64,000 nucleotides of DNA from Prostheceraeus crozeri (GCA_907163375.1 CAJQUW010003430.1:213381-277380); one strand, 5' to 3'. Shown: positions 49,190 to 61,044, counted from the stretch's first letter. The notes: generated by a model not told the origin, from the letters alone. Translations and numbers: made by a program.

Positions 49190-52100
49190 GCATCAACTTC
49201 ATCACCAACGCCCTCTCTTCTCGAGGAAAGTTTAGAGTTATTGAGTCAAGGTAGGTTGTAACACTACACTGAGGCTTGAACAGAGATGAAAGAATGATTT
49301 CTCTTTCAGGTGATGTGAGTTCCAGCTCAGGACTCTCGCGGCAAGGCAACGAGTGGGAATGTGCCGACTGCGGACATATGTTTACAAGGAAGCACAGTCT
49401 CCTTCGACACATCAAACAACGTGTGTGTCAACGCAAAGCGGCGTCAATCTCCGGAGGTGAAGTTGATTCTGACGATGACATCTCCTTTCCTTGCGATTTG
49501 TGCCCTCTTTCTTTTGATAGTCACTTTCAGCGATCTTCGCACAGACTTCAACACACGCATGCAAATGATCACTACACCAACGGTACCTCTACCATCTCCC
49601 TCATTAATGTTTCACACAATAATTTAGTACGCGACTACTGCATGGAGTCCAATACTCAAATAGTAGATTTTCCTGAGTGGCTCCTTCAAAATTCTAACAT
49701 TATCGAAGCGCTCTTCAACAATTTAGACAATTTTAGAATGAAGGCCCTCATCTACCTCAAACTAAAATATATTAAGATAGATTTTCAAACGGGTCAAGTG
49801 ACGGAGAGAATACAGTTTCATGTTCCTTCCTCTTCCGCAACCGAAGTTGTAGACTGCGAGTCTTGGCTAAATTTTCACATTCAATGTTTAAAATCAAATG
49901 TAGATAAATTCAATCAACGCAACAGCGCTCTCATTTTTGATGGTGTGGATTCAGCCATATTCAAAATTTCCCTATTAGAAAGTCATGCAGCTCGAGGCAC
50001 ATTTAAACTACCAAAAACGTTGTATAATAAGAAAGCTGTCATCAATGTCGATTGTAAATCACAGTGTTTCAAATATGCAGTCCTATCCATCCTTCACTAT
50101 AATGATATCAACGCGAATCGAAATCATACCTATAGCTATAGACAGTGGGAGGATGAACTAGACTTTGAAGGTTGTGATAGTAACAACATGAAAATCAAAG
50201 ATGTAGAAACGTTCGAAAAACATAATCAGATTAAAATTGTCGTTCACGTGTGGGAGAAGGGGTTGAAGGGTGCCCGCTATAATTCACGTTCAACTTGTTA
50301 TGAACGTGTAGTCAACCTCTTATTAGTAAAACAAGATGATAGCGAGGAATGGCACTACTGTGGTATTCCCAAAATCTCTCGCTTGTACACTCACTTGGGG
50401 CACTCTAAAAGAGGTGAACATTTTGTATGCGACCGCTGCATCCGCTCCTTTTGGAGTAAAGATAAATTTGAAACTCACTATGAATGGTGCAAGCGAGGTA
50501 AATTACAAATGGAACGCATGCCCAAAGATAAAATATTTTCACATAGGGATAATGGTGACGAATTAAGTCCCCTGCGTATCATTTACGCAGACATAGAATG
50601 CTACATTGATGATATCATCCACAAGTCAGCAGCCATATCCTGCTATGAAGTATGGCATGACCACTTTAGGAATAGACAAAACAAAATGCATACTTGGCAA
50701 GGTGAAGATTGTATTTCAAAATTTCTAGAATTTCTCGATAAAGCTGCTAAATTTCAACAATCATATGATTCCCAATTGCAGCGTAAGTCACTACATATGT
50801 CAGATGAAGACAAACAGAAATTTGAAAATTGCACATCGTGCCCTAAATGTCATAAAACGTTTGATGATGATAAAATTAAGAAAGTGCGTGATCATGATCA
50901 CATCACTGGTAAATTTAGAAACGCACTCTGCTCCAAATGTAACTTTTCACTTAGGTTGAGACGTCGTGTACTACCCGTCATTTTTCATAACTTTAAGGGC
51001 TATGACAGTCATATGCTCATAAAAGGAGGGTCGAGCCAGATGAAATCGTGGCAGTTCAATGTTATAGCACAAACGAGAGAAAAATTCATGGCAATGACAG
51101 CAAAAGTACCAGTAGATAAAACTAAAGAAAATAAGACAGTCTTCTTCGAAATAAAATTTTTAGATTCATTTCAATTCATGTCAGCGTCACTAGCTTCTCT
51201 CGTTCGAAATCTCAAGTTTCTTCCCCATAGTCAAACTTTGAAGAAACACTATCCAAACTTAACGGATGACATGATCACTCGCAAAGGAGTCTTTCCCTAT
51301 GCGTATTTTAGCTCAATGTCTAAACTAAATGAAACAACCCTTCCTTCCATTGACAAATTCAAAAACGATTTGACGGGTGAAGATTGTCCAGTAGAGGACT
51401 ATGAACATGCTCAAGAGACATGGTTAAAATTTGATTGTAAAACGTTTGGCGATTATATGATCGCTTACTTAGAATTAGATGTCATTTTGCTGGCTGATGT
51501 CTTTCAGGAATTTCGACGAGTGGCATTAGAAGAAGACAAATTAGATCCTATCCACTTTGTCAGTCTACCAGCCATGTCCTTTAAATCAGCCTTTAAAATG
51601 ACTGGTGAGACCATTCATCTCTTACAAGACCCGGAGATGTATAATATATTTGAGCGCGGAATACGCGGTGGTCTCACATTTGTAAATAAACATCATATAA
51701 AATCTAAAACAGTAGGTGATGATCATATCCACCTAAAGTACTATGACCAAAATAATTTATATGGCAGTTCACTGTCTAAACCACTACCTCATTCCGAGTT
51801 TAGTTGGTTAAATCAAGATGAGCTTGAGTATTACTCCAACCCTTCAAACATACTGAAGATTCCAGATGAAGGTGATTGGGGATATTATTTTGAAGTGGAT
51901 TTGATTTATCCAAATAGCATTAAAAATAAAACTGCTGATTTCCCACTCGCACCTGAATCTGGCGAAGTGACTGAAGATATGTTTTCACCATTCATGTCAC
52001 AATTTCATAATAACTTAACAGAGTGTGGACAGCCAAGGTACAAACCATGCCGCAAACTTTTACTCACCCAATATGATAAGAAAAATTATCTCGTACACTT

Positions 52101-53094
52101 CTGCATATTAAAATTCTATTTAGAAATGGGCATGCTTCTAAAGTCAGTTCACCGCATTATCAAATTTAGACAGAAAGCCTTCCTCAAACCCTACATAGAT
52201 AGTAACAGTCAAAAACGTGCACTCGCCCAAAATAATTTTGAAAATGATTTTTATAAATATAAGAATAACAGTCTATTCGGAAAGACCATGGAGGATGTTA
52301 GAAAACGTATGAATTACAAACTAGTCGTTGATGAACAAAAATATCACAAATTGACCTCATCACCTCTTTTCATTGATAGAGACATCATCGATGAGGATCT
52401 TGTAGGTGTTAAAATGATTAAATCAGAAGTTGAGTTGTGCAAACCCATCTATATTGGGCAAGCCGTTTTAGATTATTCCAAGCTTGAAATGTATCAACTC
52501 TTCTACAAAATATTAAAACCATGCCCTCTCGTAAAAGAGGTTCGCTTGCTGGGTGGTGATACAGATAGTTTCTTTTTAGGAATTACCACTCAAAAAGATT
52601 TAAATTTTAATGAAGTAGGTAAGTCATTAGAAAAATATTTCGACACATCTAACTACAATCCCACTCATCCACTCTATTCCATACAGAATAAAGCCAAACT
52701 TGGTTGTTTTAAGGATGAAACAGCAGGAAAGGAAATAGATGAAATGATTCTCCTCCGTCCTAAAATGTATTCCATGAAACTAAAAGAATGTGCAGATAGT
52801 ATTAAGCGTGCTAAAGGTATATCAAAATCCATTGTTCATAAAATGAAACATCGGTCCTATAAGAAGGCCTATAAAAATAAAACTATAACGTTTGTCAATA
52901 TGACAATCTTAAAATCTCAAGTTCATACTGTGAAAACGTACACGTTCAAGAAACGAGCACTTTCAGCATGGGAGGATAAGAGGTGTTGGATAGGACATAA
53001 CACATCTCTTCCACATGGACATCCTGACACAAACATACCTCCACCCAAAAGAATAAAACTCACGCTACCACATTCAGGAGATGTATTGACATAA
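49120..53094 (+). CDS. polB: Protein-primed-type family B DNA polymerase, copy 2 (intact)
   Basis: Exons 49120-49122, 49190-49250 and 49310-53094 join in frame to about 1282 aa. Intron lengths (67 and 59 nt) equal copy 1 despite base changes, supporting the splice model. All exonuclease and polymerase motifs listed for copy 1 are present. Unlike copy 1 it keeps the basic C-terminal PPPKRIKL, a nuclear-signal-like patch, followed by TLPHSGDVLT. It is the intact reference for the damaged copy 1 tail. An overlapping frame on the other strand near 49128-49415 is a shadow. Confidence 0.93.
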
Positions 53095-53244
53095 TCAACT
53101 TTAACTCAGTATTTTGATGTTGCTTTTTGTAGATATACATGGTTGTTTTATGTATCGCATGAGATCGTTTCTTCCTTGTGAATATATGCCTACAGTCAGC
53201 CCATTCCCCCTATATCTGTGAAAAGACTTTTTCATATACATATT

Positions 53245-53258
53245 TTTATTTCAATAAA
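53245..53258. terminator. Back-to-back poly(A) signals, copy 2
   Basis: Same TTTATT/AATAAA pair as in copy 1, serving the convergent polymerase and WEVG gene. Confidence 0.7.
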
Positions 53259-53273
53259 CATATCACAATGACT

Positions 53274-54824
53274 TCACTTTGTTTTCCGAAACACTAAAGT
53301 TACGAGGGATTTAGTATCTTTCACATGGATACACTCTTGTAAACCATTGGTAATTTTGATAGCAATAGAGGGTATAGTTTGTTTGACGACGGGATGATAG
53401 AAAATAGATTCAAACATCTTCTCGACTATTCCATATGAAGCGTCTTTATAATGAATGAAATCACGTAAAATGTATTCTTTTTTCTCGCCAACAGAAATAG
53501 GTAAAATCAAATCACTTTGAATGTAAAGGTGCTGTTCATGTTTATCAAGTGTCATTGGTGTTTCTATACCAATCGTATGCGCAGCAGCAAACACAGTTTG
53601 TAGCATTGAAAAGCCAAAGAGTTTTTTCAAATTTTTACTCAATTGACATTGAATGTCATCACCCAGTTTCAGAACAACGCGTTGATTTTCAATTGAAAAC
53701 GAAATGTGGTGTGTCTTTGCATCATATTTACTTTTCATCACATGCTTCAACTTCTGTTGTATATAAGGATTTACTACATGAATGAAGCTTTCAACTGTAT
53801 GATATAGACGCGGCATTATATTGATAGCAACTTTAGATTCTTCATAAGACTGGTAAATTTTCTTGATGCGATCGCCATAGATGTCCACCCACCATTCATC
53901 ATTAACTGAATTAGCTTTAGTGTGATATTCATGAGAAGCATACACCAGACCGCTTCCAATAATAGGTGTATAATGTCTTACAAAATGACGCAAGGTTGGA
54001 GAGAAATGAACTGTAAGTTTGTCATTATATTTCTGAATAACCAACTTATTTTTGTCCGCCATAATTTTCTCTCCATACTTCTTACCCACAGTCTCATTCC
54101 ATCGTTTTACTAACTCAATAAGTGATAAAGGTTGAACACCACGCTTTTTCAAAATGATGCGTTCTTCGCATTCTACAACATCTTCATCAAATATTTTAAA
54201 TCTATAATGAAATTTGTTGATTCGATTTGAATAAACTTTTTTAACATTTGCAGTAGCAATTGACGTTAGATGTAGTCCATGACCAAAACCAAGATGTGGA
54301 TAGAATTCACTATCCAACCTCAGCGTAAGACCTTTAGTAAAAGAATGAAAGCGGAGGAACTGTCTCCCACTCCAATGATAGATAGTAAACTCATAAGCTT
54401 TCTGATTTTTATTCTTCATGATGGAAGTATTACCACTGTTGAATGCCTTAATAATTTTCTCATTCCCAAATGGCTCATAAGAATCTGATTTTATCTGAAT
54501 CCATTCATAGTTCCACTTTCCATCTGATGTTAAATTGTATGGGAACTGAAATGCATTATTCATCGTTATTCCATCATGGGTGCGAGGAGTCAATATCATT
54601 TCTTCCAAATCATTCACATTCTGAATATTGCTATCATAGCAAATACTAGAAACGCCAACCTCCCATTCACCTTCTAAATGCAGTGGGCGATTTAATTCTA
54701 CTCGATAGTCTGATGGTTTATTTTTGGGAAATTTATTCATAGAAGCATTACTGGGCAAGTAGATTAGAAACGAGTCCTTATTTTCACTTTCCATATTATT
54801 CACATTGGAAAAATATATTAGCAT
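53274..54824 (-). CDS. WEVG-motif structural-type protein 1, copy 2
   Basis: 516 aa, same length as copy 1 with scattered substitutions and no break. Two intact copies with mainly conservative differences support recent function. Confidence 0.72.
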   Translation of the reverse strand: MLIYFSNVNNMESENKDSFLIYLPSNASMNKFPKNKPSDYRVELNRPLHLEGEWEVGVSSICYDSNIQNVNDLEEMILTPRTHDGITMNNAFQFPYNLTSDGKWNYEWIQIKSDSYEPFGNEKIIKAFNSGNTSIMKNKNQKAYEFTIYHWSGRQFLRFHSFTKGLTLRLDSEFYPHLGFGHGLHLTSIATANVKKVYSNRINKFHYRFKIFDEDVVECEERIILKKRGVQPLSLIELVKRWNETVGKKYGEKIMADKNKLVIQKYNDKLTVHFSPTLRHFVRHYTPIIGSGLVYASHEYHTKANSVNDEWWVDIYGDRIKKIYQSYEESKVAINIMPRLYHTVESFIHVVNPYIQQKLKHVMKSKYDAKTHHISFSIENQRVVLKLGDDIQCQLSKNLKKLFGFSMLQTVFAAAHTIGIETPMTLDKHEQHLYIQSDLILPISVGEKKEYILRDFIHYKDASYGIVEKMFESIFYHPVVKQTIPSIAIKITNGLQECIHVKDTKSLVTLVFRKTK

Positions 54825-54833
54825 ACGTTTGCA

Positions 54834-56231
54834 TTAACTCTTCATTCGGAAATGGAGTGTGATACTTGTCACAGCATCTTTATGAAAAGGAATCAACGCA
54901 CCAGCATCGTCATAAATGGCAATATCAATTTGTGGGATGTAGTTTGATTTCAGCTTTGTATAATGCACTTTCTTGAAAGTATGCTCAGATAAAATACTGC
55001 AGCTTTTTGGCTGGTATGGTATCATTGCTAGCAATGGAGCTTCAACATCTCCCACACGTACATCTTCACCAATATTGGAATATATCTGAAAATAGTTAAT
55101 ACGACGCGATAGCGACATGTCTGCGCTAGCTTTGGTTACAGTACCACTTTTAAAGATATTTTGGTCAAAACCCAAAATGTCCATTAGAGTTTTATCCATA
55201 ATTAGTTCAATACCTTTTCCACTTATAGTGAGAGACAAAGTACCTTCTTTTTCAGAAAATGAAATATGTTGCTCATTAATCACTTCATTTAAATAATCTA
55301 CAACCAATTTAACCGAAGTAATAATGCGAGGCATCAACACTCTTGTTTCATGTAAGATACCACCTAAAGGCTCTACACACTTTCTGTATAAAGATACGGT
55401 CCATTCTGTATCAAATTGATTTGACCTTTCACATGGTAAATGTTGCATATCAGATTTTCCATGAACAGCTGCAGAACGATGTCGTAAGAACTGATGAAAA
55501 TCTTTTGAACAAACTAATACTAGATCATCATCATTTAATTTACTTATTGCAATATGATTAGATGATTTAACATAAGTCAATGCTGCCACTTGTTTACCAT
55601 CAACTCGAAGGAGATAATTAAATTTCTTCAATAATGTTTCAGGAGTCATGTTTGTCTTTCTTGGCTTAATCACAATCTTCTTCACCAACGTCTTCTCATT
55701 TCTTGGAATAAGATCTACATAATAAGCTTCCTCTCGATATATTAACTGTTTATGACCACTTATGTGGTAATTAACGTTAAAATTATCATAGCTTGTCAAG
55801 GCGCTAGCGAGGTAGCCTAAATCATTTCTTAAACTTGGACTTAAACCAACAATCCAATCTTTCTCAACTACATGATGTACATAATTATAATCATCATTGT
55901 GCGGAGTAAATTGGACAATATGTTTACACGCTTTATTCAAGAAATCATATATAAACTTTTTACATGATAAGAGATCTTTCATTGGCCACTGTGGAATGTA
56001 TACTCGGCACCCCTTTTCACATTGATAAGCAGCTGTACGTCTCATATTAATAGTCATCACCTCATGATCAAAAGTATAGACACAGTTGCTATAAACAAGT
56101 TGAGTGACACCCACTTCCCAATTCCCATTTAGCTGTTGTGCATGATCAATGGGAGTAGAAAAGAGTGCAGCTCGATTACTAGTAAATCTCTTTGTAGCCG
56201 CATTGCTAAGCAAAATATGATAAAACGACAT
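54834..56231 (-). CDS. WEVG-motif structural-type protein 2, copy 2 (intact)
   Basis: 465 aa from ATG 56231 (MSFYHILLSNAA); an in-frame TTG seven codons upstream is not needed. The N-terminal WEVGVTQL block is paralogous to WEVGVSSI of the neighbouring gene, and weaker similarity runs further in (PRxIxxVKxVxDYLN and PRLYHTVESF regions). The intact frame shows that copy 1 is frameshifted. Virion role inferred from context. Confidence 0.75.
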   Translation of the reverse strand: MSFYHILLSNAATKRFTSNRAALFSTPIDHAQQLNGNWEVGVTQLVYSNCVYTFDHEVMTINMRRTAAYQCEKGCRVYIPQWPMKDLLSCKKFIYDFLNKACKHIVQFTPHNDDYNYVHHVVEKDWIVGLSPSLRNDLGYLASALTSYDNFNVNYHISGHKQLIYREEAYYVDLIPRNEKTLVKKIVIKPRKTNMTPETLLKKFNYLLRVDGKQVAALTYVKSSNHIAISKLNDDDLVLVCSKDFHQFLRHRSAAVHGKSDMQHLPCERSNQFDTEWTVSLYRKCVEPLGGILHETRVLMPRIITSVKLVVDYLNEVINEQHISFSEKEGTLSLTISGKGIELIMDKTLMDILGFDQNIFKSGTVTKASADMSLSRRINYFQIYSNIGEDVRVGDVEAPLLAMIPYQPKSCSILSEHTFKKVHYTKLKSNYIPQIDIAIYDDAGALIPFHKDAVTSITLHFRMKS

Positions 56232-56266
56232 TTTTATATTGCTAATCTGCAACTTTGCATAACATC

Positions 56267-56623
56267 ATGAAGACTTGGATTTTGGACTCTCTACAATATA
56301 TCAGAGTTGATCGTGATGGAAACGTACATTTCAAAAATTCTCATGGTCATACATCAAGAGGAATTACATTAACATGGCGACAATTTGTCAACCTCAATGA
56401 TATCATGAGGGATTTGGAATATTTTGAAACATTAAGATTCATCTCCTTGGGTGATCAAGTTTGGCTTCAACATTACAGAAATGAAATTCAAATCTACCAT
56501 TCTCATTCCGCAAACTGTTTCTCATTTCGCAAATACAATTGGGAGAAGTATAGAAGATATATACATCGCTCCATCATGACATTTATTCGTCGTGAGTTCA
56601 TCGCCCTACTATGCAAATCTTAA
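56267..56623 (+). CDS. Small protein (118 aa), copy 2
   Basis: Counterpart of 7266-7622 with a handful of mostly conservative changes. It shares a divergent promoter region of 35 bp with the WEVG gene. Confidence 0.65.
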   Translation: MKTWILDSLQYIRVDRDGNVHFKNSHGHTSRGITLTWRQFVNLNDIMRDLEYFETLRFISLGDQVWLQHYRNEIQIYHSHSANCFSFRKYNWEKYRRYIHRSIMTFIRREFIALLCKS

Positions 56624-56645
56624 TCAGACATGACTACCACACATC

Positions 56646-57296
56646 ATGAGTTGGAAATTAGATTCCCTACAACGTATTGAAACGGATCATGATCGAAACG
56701 TCTATTTCAAAGATTCAACTGGAAATGTGAGAAGAGAGTTTGCTTTATCTTATCGTCATTTTCAATCTCTACATCATATCATGAAGGACTTGAAATACTT
56801 CTATATGAAAAGACATTCACGTATTGGAAATCGCATCTGGCTGCGCGTCAACAATCGGCGAATTCAACTCTATCATTCCCAACTTCATACTAACTTCACA
56901 TTTCATCAAGGTAGTTGGGAAAAGTATAAAAGGAAGGTACATCGCTCAATTTACTCATTTTTTCATCATGAAGCGCCATCACTACACCATCGTCAACATT
57001 CTCCGTCGCTTCAGACTCTACACCAAAATCGATCTCACAACATTACACCAACAGCTTCCAAACAGCAAGTATTACCCGGGCCGTCCTCAAATGTTAGTGG
57101 TGAAGATGAACAATTCACGGAATCTTCAACTCTTCCCAAATGGGACTGTACAGATTCTCGGCGCCCTTTCTCATTCATCGGCGCAGTCAATGCGCTTAGA
57201 GCTACAAAGACTACTACGTCGGATATGGAAGAGGGAGAGGTGTGTGATGTCGAATCTGACTGTGGACAATATGGTGATCTCTACTCAATTGAGTGA
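56646..57296 (+). CDS. Small protein paralogue with extended C-terminus, copy 2
   Basis: 216 aa. The conserved domain (residues 1-110) is followed by about 106 residues that overlap the TBP-like frame and end in an acidic segment (DMEEGEVCDVESD). In copy 1 the frame stops 51 residues earlier. Conservation of the extension is therefore weak. Confidence 0.6.
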   Translation: MSWKLDSLQRIETDHDRNVYFKDSTGNVRREFALSYRHFQSLHHIMKDLKYFYMKRHSRIGNRIWLRVNNRRIQLYHSQLHTNFTFHQGSWEKYKRKVHRSIYSFFHHEAPSLHHRQHSPSLQTLHQNRSHNITPTASKQQVLPGPSSNVSGEDEQFTESSTLPKWDCTDSRRPFSFIGAVNALRATKTTTSDMEEGEVCDVESDCGQYGDLYSIE

Positions 57297-57513
57297 CAGT
57301 CTATCATTTTTGAAGATTCGTACCAGCAGTTACAGTTTGTGTTATGAACCCGAACTTTTTCCTGCAGCTCTCATTAGTTGTTGGTTACCTGTGCATGTGG
57401 CAATCTTTCATAATAGTAAAGTGATCATTACTGGACTAAAATCTCATGTACAAGCAAATATGATCCTAGACTATCTCATTGAGTATGTACGTACCCAGCG
57501 GATTGTAAAATAA
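56968..57513 (+). CDS. TATA-binding-protein-like protein, copy 2
   Basis: Same 181-aa frame as 7967-8512, with YEPELFP and the IFHNSKVIITG motif unchanged. Differences from copy 1 are few (for example E/G, N/S, V/M, Y/D). The stop lies within AATAAA as in copy 1. Confidence 0.82.
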   Translation: MKRHHYTIVNILRRFRLYTKIDLTTLHQQLPNSKYYPGRPQMLVVKMNNSRNLQLFPNGTVQILGALSHSSAQSMRLELQRLLRRIWKRERCVMSNLTVDNMVISTQLSDSLSFLKIRTSSYSLCYEPELFPAALISCWLPVHVAIFHNSKVIITGLKSHVQANMILDYLIEYVRTQRIVK

Positions 57514-57539
57514 AAAACAATTTTTCCAACATGATGTTT

Positions 57540-57704
57540 TTATTTCAAATCATGATAGAACTTACAAATAATTTTTTCATTAGAGGATGGATTACATGAA
57601 AAGTTTTGAATAACAGATATAAATCGAGATACATGTAAACGTCTTAAGATGAAGTACAGTACAAAAGCACCACACGTTGATGAAAGTGGATGTTGTAGTA
57701 TGCG
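57540..57704 (-). other. In-frame continuation of the protease beyond its stop, copy 2
   Basis: 54 open codons with STCGAF and the Gln seven residues before Cys, as in copy 1, ending at a TAA inside the minus-strand poly(A) signal. Confidence 0.65.
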
Positions 57705-58001
57705 TTAATTTCGCTGATATTGACGCGTATGTTTTCTCAACCACTGCTGTGTTGGTATATTTGGAGGTTGAGCAAGAGAGTCAAATAGTTCACCACGTCG
57801 GTCTTCTCCAATAAAGATCGCTTTCCAATGCTCACCGCCTAAATTCTGCGAATGAGTGTTTAGTACAATAAAGATGGGATAGTGATTTACTGCAGGTGGT
57901 AAGGTATCGAGTGAATAGACATTATCGAAAGCTTTCAACGTCGCTTCGTCTGCATTACGCTGCACTTTAGTCTTAATATCGTCAGCAGTCAACCAACTCA
58001 T
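57705..58001 (-). CDS. Adenain-like protease, N-terminal part ending at in-frame UAA, copy 2
   Basis: 98 aa with GGEHW and ELFDSLA; differs from copy 1 by L/V and H/P. The UAA is at the same codon, so it predates or was shared by both copies. Confidence 0.75.
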   Translation of the reverse strand: MSWLTADDIKTKVQRNADEATLKAFDNVYSLDTLPPAVNHYPIFIVLNTHSQNLGGEHWKAIFIGEDRRGELFDSLAQPPNIPTQQWLRKHTRQYQRN

Positions 58002-59277
58002 TAACGATTATACTGAAGAATCACGTCACGATACTTTGTAATTTTAATATTTGAATCGAAGACTGCATAAATTAATACATTGATCGTCTCAGCTAGTGTT
58101 CTTTTGAACGTCAAATCCAAACGAATATTATGAGGTACGTTCGCTTGACGATAGGTGCACTAATATCGCTGTCAGCAGTCAAATCAAATGCATAAATAGT
58201 ATATCCACTCTTAAACTCTTTCATAGTAAGTCCGTTGGTGTCATCCGTATTGTAAAAGCCAAAGACATCCATAAAATCAACATAACTGCGCATAAATTGA
58301 TCCGAAGCAAAATCTGGTTTGTAGGGTGGACCAGGATGACTCACACCATTTACACGTAAAGCAATTTCACTTAACTGATTGTGTTTAAAATTGAAAGGAT
58401 TCTTCTTTATATTACCATTAAATGCATCATTTTCAACCATTGCCACCATGAGGAGCTTCGGTGCTTCCGATGGAAAGAGGCCATCTTTCATGAAACTCTT
58501 TTGATCTTTCGGAATTATAAAGGTGAGAAGCTTTGTATGCTGAACGGGGTAAATGGCATTTTGGCGGTTAAGACCTTCAGCATGCCCTCTAATGACACTT
58601 GGATTCGGTACTACTCGACGAATGTAAAGTGCAATATCTTCCACATGAATTCTAAAATTGTCAACTTTAGCAAATGCATTCAGCGCAAATTCAGGCTTAT
58701 TCAATGTCAGCTTGAGTCGCATGCTGGTATTACAGAGTAAAAACTTTGACTGTCTAAAGAAGTCTAAATTCAGCGGACCATATAGCTGACATACTCTACT
58801 ATCTTTAATCATAGCAGATCGCTTTACAAAGCCACTGTTTGTTTCAACATCAAATTTTCCTGCTTCATCTCTGTACCATCCCATGGCTTCCATATGACTT
58901 TTTTGTGCTGCTGGATGAAACTGTGATACATGATTGAAATATGATTTATAGGGATAATCGCTTTGACCACCTTCCACCTGCTGCTCTCCAATCGTTAGAG
59001 AAACATCGCGAAGTAATGTAGTCAATGGTAAATTGTTCAGTCCAACTTTATGTGCATCGTCAATAGCAGTTCCATCTGCTTGCTGAATTCTAAACCTCAA
59101 ATCAAGCATCGCATAACTCAAATCTATGTAGTCATCACTACCACCAGGAATAACAAATTCAATGGGGCCAGCATTCTCAGCTGTTCGAGGATGATAATCT
59201 ACAATACTTGAACTAAGAATATCTGTCTGTATGGCTTGTTGATCAAACAAACAAAAACCGGAAGTTTTACACTCCAT
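58001..59277 (-). pseudogene. F54H12.2-like capsid-type protein, copy 2 (C-terminal frameshift)
   Basis: Matches copy 1 for about 370 residues. One base is lost in a G run near 58154, so the native frame is left and the product would end at 58111 after 388 aa. The original stop overlapping the protease ATG (TAATG) is still present at 57999-58003. Confidence 0.8.
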
Positions 59278-59279
59278 GA

Positions 59280-59735
59280 TTAGAAGTTATAGCAGCGTCG
59301 TCGTTTAGCGCCTGATGAATGATTAGAGCCTCTACGACGTTTGCGTGAATGCCTTTTGACTGAAGATCGCACCTTACCAGCTCCGCGATGTTTCCTCCTT
59401 CCTTTATTCATTCGTTTAGGTGATTTCTTTCCTTGAGTAACACCAGCAATGGTCTGCTTCAATGTTTTTAAACCGCGTTCCTTCCCACGATTCAACAAAC
59501 TGCTCTTAAAACTTCTACCTCTGGAAAGATCACTAGCAACATCACCAGCAAAGCCAACGGCATTACTTAAAACATTTCGTTTTAAAGATCTACCGACATT
59601 GGATATGAGAGGTGCTACAACAGATTTCAGTGCACCAAGTATGCTACCTCCACGTTGGCGGCGAGCACCGATGTAAATTTGTCCTCCACCACTTACGTAG
59701 GAGGGTCGTGAATAAAATGAGGCAGTTGGATTCAT
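59280..59735 (-). CDS. Basic core-type protein, copy 2 (intact)
   Basis: 151 aa: a short Tyr/Gly-rich N-terminus, a GGSILGALKSVVAPLI amphipathic segment, then a long Lys/Arg-rich tail. The diglycine plus hydrophobic helix recalls the pX-like protein of this element. Probably a core or membrane-active virion protein; no firm homology. Confidence 0.68.
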   Translation of the reverse strand: MNPTASFYSRPSYVSGGGQIYIGARRQRGGSILGALKSVVAPLISNVGRSLKRNVLSNAVGFAGDVASDLSRGRSFKSSLLNRGKERGLKTLKQTIAGVTQGKKSPKRMNKGRRKHRGAGKVRSSVKRHSRKRRRGSNHSSGAKRRRCYNF

Positions 59736-59776
59736 AGCTCAAACCCTAAACATTGTTAGTTACAACTTTGCATGAA

Positions 59777-60997
59777 TCACTGTCGATCACTTAGATGAAA
59801 GATGTCGGCACGACGCATCCAAGAGTTCATACTTGAAGGATAACCAGTCCATTTAACAAGACACCATTCTTCACCTTGCCGTTTTTTACATCGAATGATT
59901 TTCTCTACCAAATATGTTTCACTTTCAGTGACTACCTCAATCTCATCGCGGTAAAAGCTACCCTCAATTTCTTCATTATCGTAATCTTTCAACTTGTAGG
60001 TGGTCGGAGAGTCTTTTTGATTAATCCTTGATACTGTAAATACCTCCTCTGTCCAATTCGGGAGGTACCCTTTAGCAAAAACACTTTTCACTTTTGAGAT
60101 ACGAACTTTATCGCCAATTTTCACATCACTTTTCACATGAGTGCGTTTACGTTGGAATGATTCGCGCACTTTATCTACATTGTCAGCATTTACATCTACT
60201 GGTCTGAGTCCAATAGAACGATGGATAGAGTGATTGTAGGCATGGAGTGTATCTTGTAGAACCTTTGTCCAATTTTGTGTCAAGTTGGCAGTAAAATGTC
60301 GCCACAAGCGATTTTTTAATGTGCGATTAAAACGTTCAACGAGTGCAGCTTTATAAGCACTCTTTACACTAAACAACTCAATGTCATGCCTCTCAAATAA
60401 TCTTCTCACATGCTGATTTTCAAACTCTTTTCCTTGATCACTCTGAATTCTTTTTGGAATCCGACCTTCTCGAAAAATTGTTTGGAATGCTTTTGCTACT
60501 CCTTTCCCTTCTTTAGTTTTTAAAGGTTGAGCCCACGCATAACGCGAGAAAATATCAATGACGGTTAAAATAAAATTATTGCCCGAGTTATGTTTTGAAA
60601 TGGAGGCAACATCACACAAATCTGCTTGCCACTGTTCATCGATGTCATGACCAATATAATGGCGGGTGCGGTACTTCTTTTTCGCTTGTTTGTGGAGTGT
60701 ATAGGTAGCCTGACCCTTTAACCATCGTTTCACTTGTGATTGTGGAAGACCACTCGCTTTTGATAATTTCTTGATAGATGCAAATCCTGCCGGATGTTTT
60801 ACATCATAATAGATTGACTTCAAACGTTCAGTCGATGACGGCTGACTCTTTTTCCTCCTTCTCATCTTTTTGTTTTCTTGCCTTTCTACATTTACAACAA
60901 CTGCAGCATTTAGCTTTAGCGGTTTTGCGATCGTGTTCACATTGCTTAGGGGTTTCATTATGAGAGCTGGCGCAGCAAGTGCAAGTGACAACGACAT
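59777..60997 (-). CDS. Retrovirus-type integrase with chromodomain, copy 2 (intact)
   Basis: Integrases of this type insert Polinton DNA into host chromosomes. Catalytic residues lie in QADLCD, SDQGKEF and VERFNRTLKN, with the usual spacing of the D,D-35-E core. The C-terminus carries a chromodomain-like VEKIIRCKKRQGEEWCLVKW. 406 aa from ATG 60997, but the first 44 codons overlap the Cys-rich frame and the ATG is not conserved in copy 1, so ATG 60865 (MRRRKK) is the more likely start. Confidence 0.9.
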   Translation of the reverse strand: MSLSLALAAPALIMKPLSNVNTIAKPLKLNAAVVVNVERQENKKMRRRKKSQPSSTERLKSIYYDVKHPAGFASIKKLSKASGLPQSQVKRWLKGQATYTLHKQAKKKYRTRHYIGHDIDEQWQADLCDVASISKHNSGNNFILTVIDIFSRYAWAQPLKTKEGKGVAKAFQTIFREGRIPKRIQSDQGKEFENQHVRRLFERHDIELFSVKSAYKAALVERFNRTLKNRLWRHFTANLTQNWTKVLQDTLHAYNHSIHRSIGLRPVDVNADNVDKVRESFQRKRTHVKSDVKIGDKVRISKVKSVFAKGYLPNWTEEVFTVSRINQKDSPTTYKLKDYDNEEIEGSFYRDEIEVVTESETYLVEKIIRCKKRQGEEWCLVKWTGYPSSMNSWMRRADIFHLSDRQ

Positions 60998-61043
60998 TCA
61001 CCTCTGGCGGCTCATTACATGGCAAGCAACACATCTGCTTCAT
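60828..61043 (-). CDS. Small Cys-rich protein, copy 2
   Basis: 71 aa, all Cys of copy 1 conserved (CCLPC, CTCC, CCSCCKC). Begins 1 nt after the 230-aa gene's stop and overlaps the N-terminal integrase frame. Metal binding inferred from composition. Confidence 0.55.
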   Translation of the reverse strand: MKQMCCLPCNEPPEVNVVVTCTCCASSHNETPKQCEHDRKTAKAKCCSCCKCRKARKQKDEKEEKESAVID

Positions 61044-61044
61044 A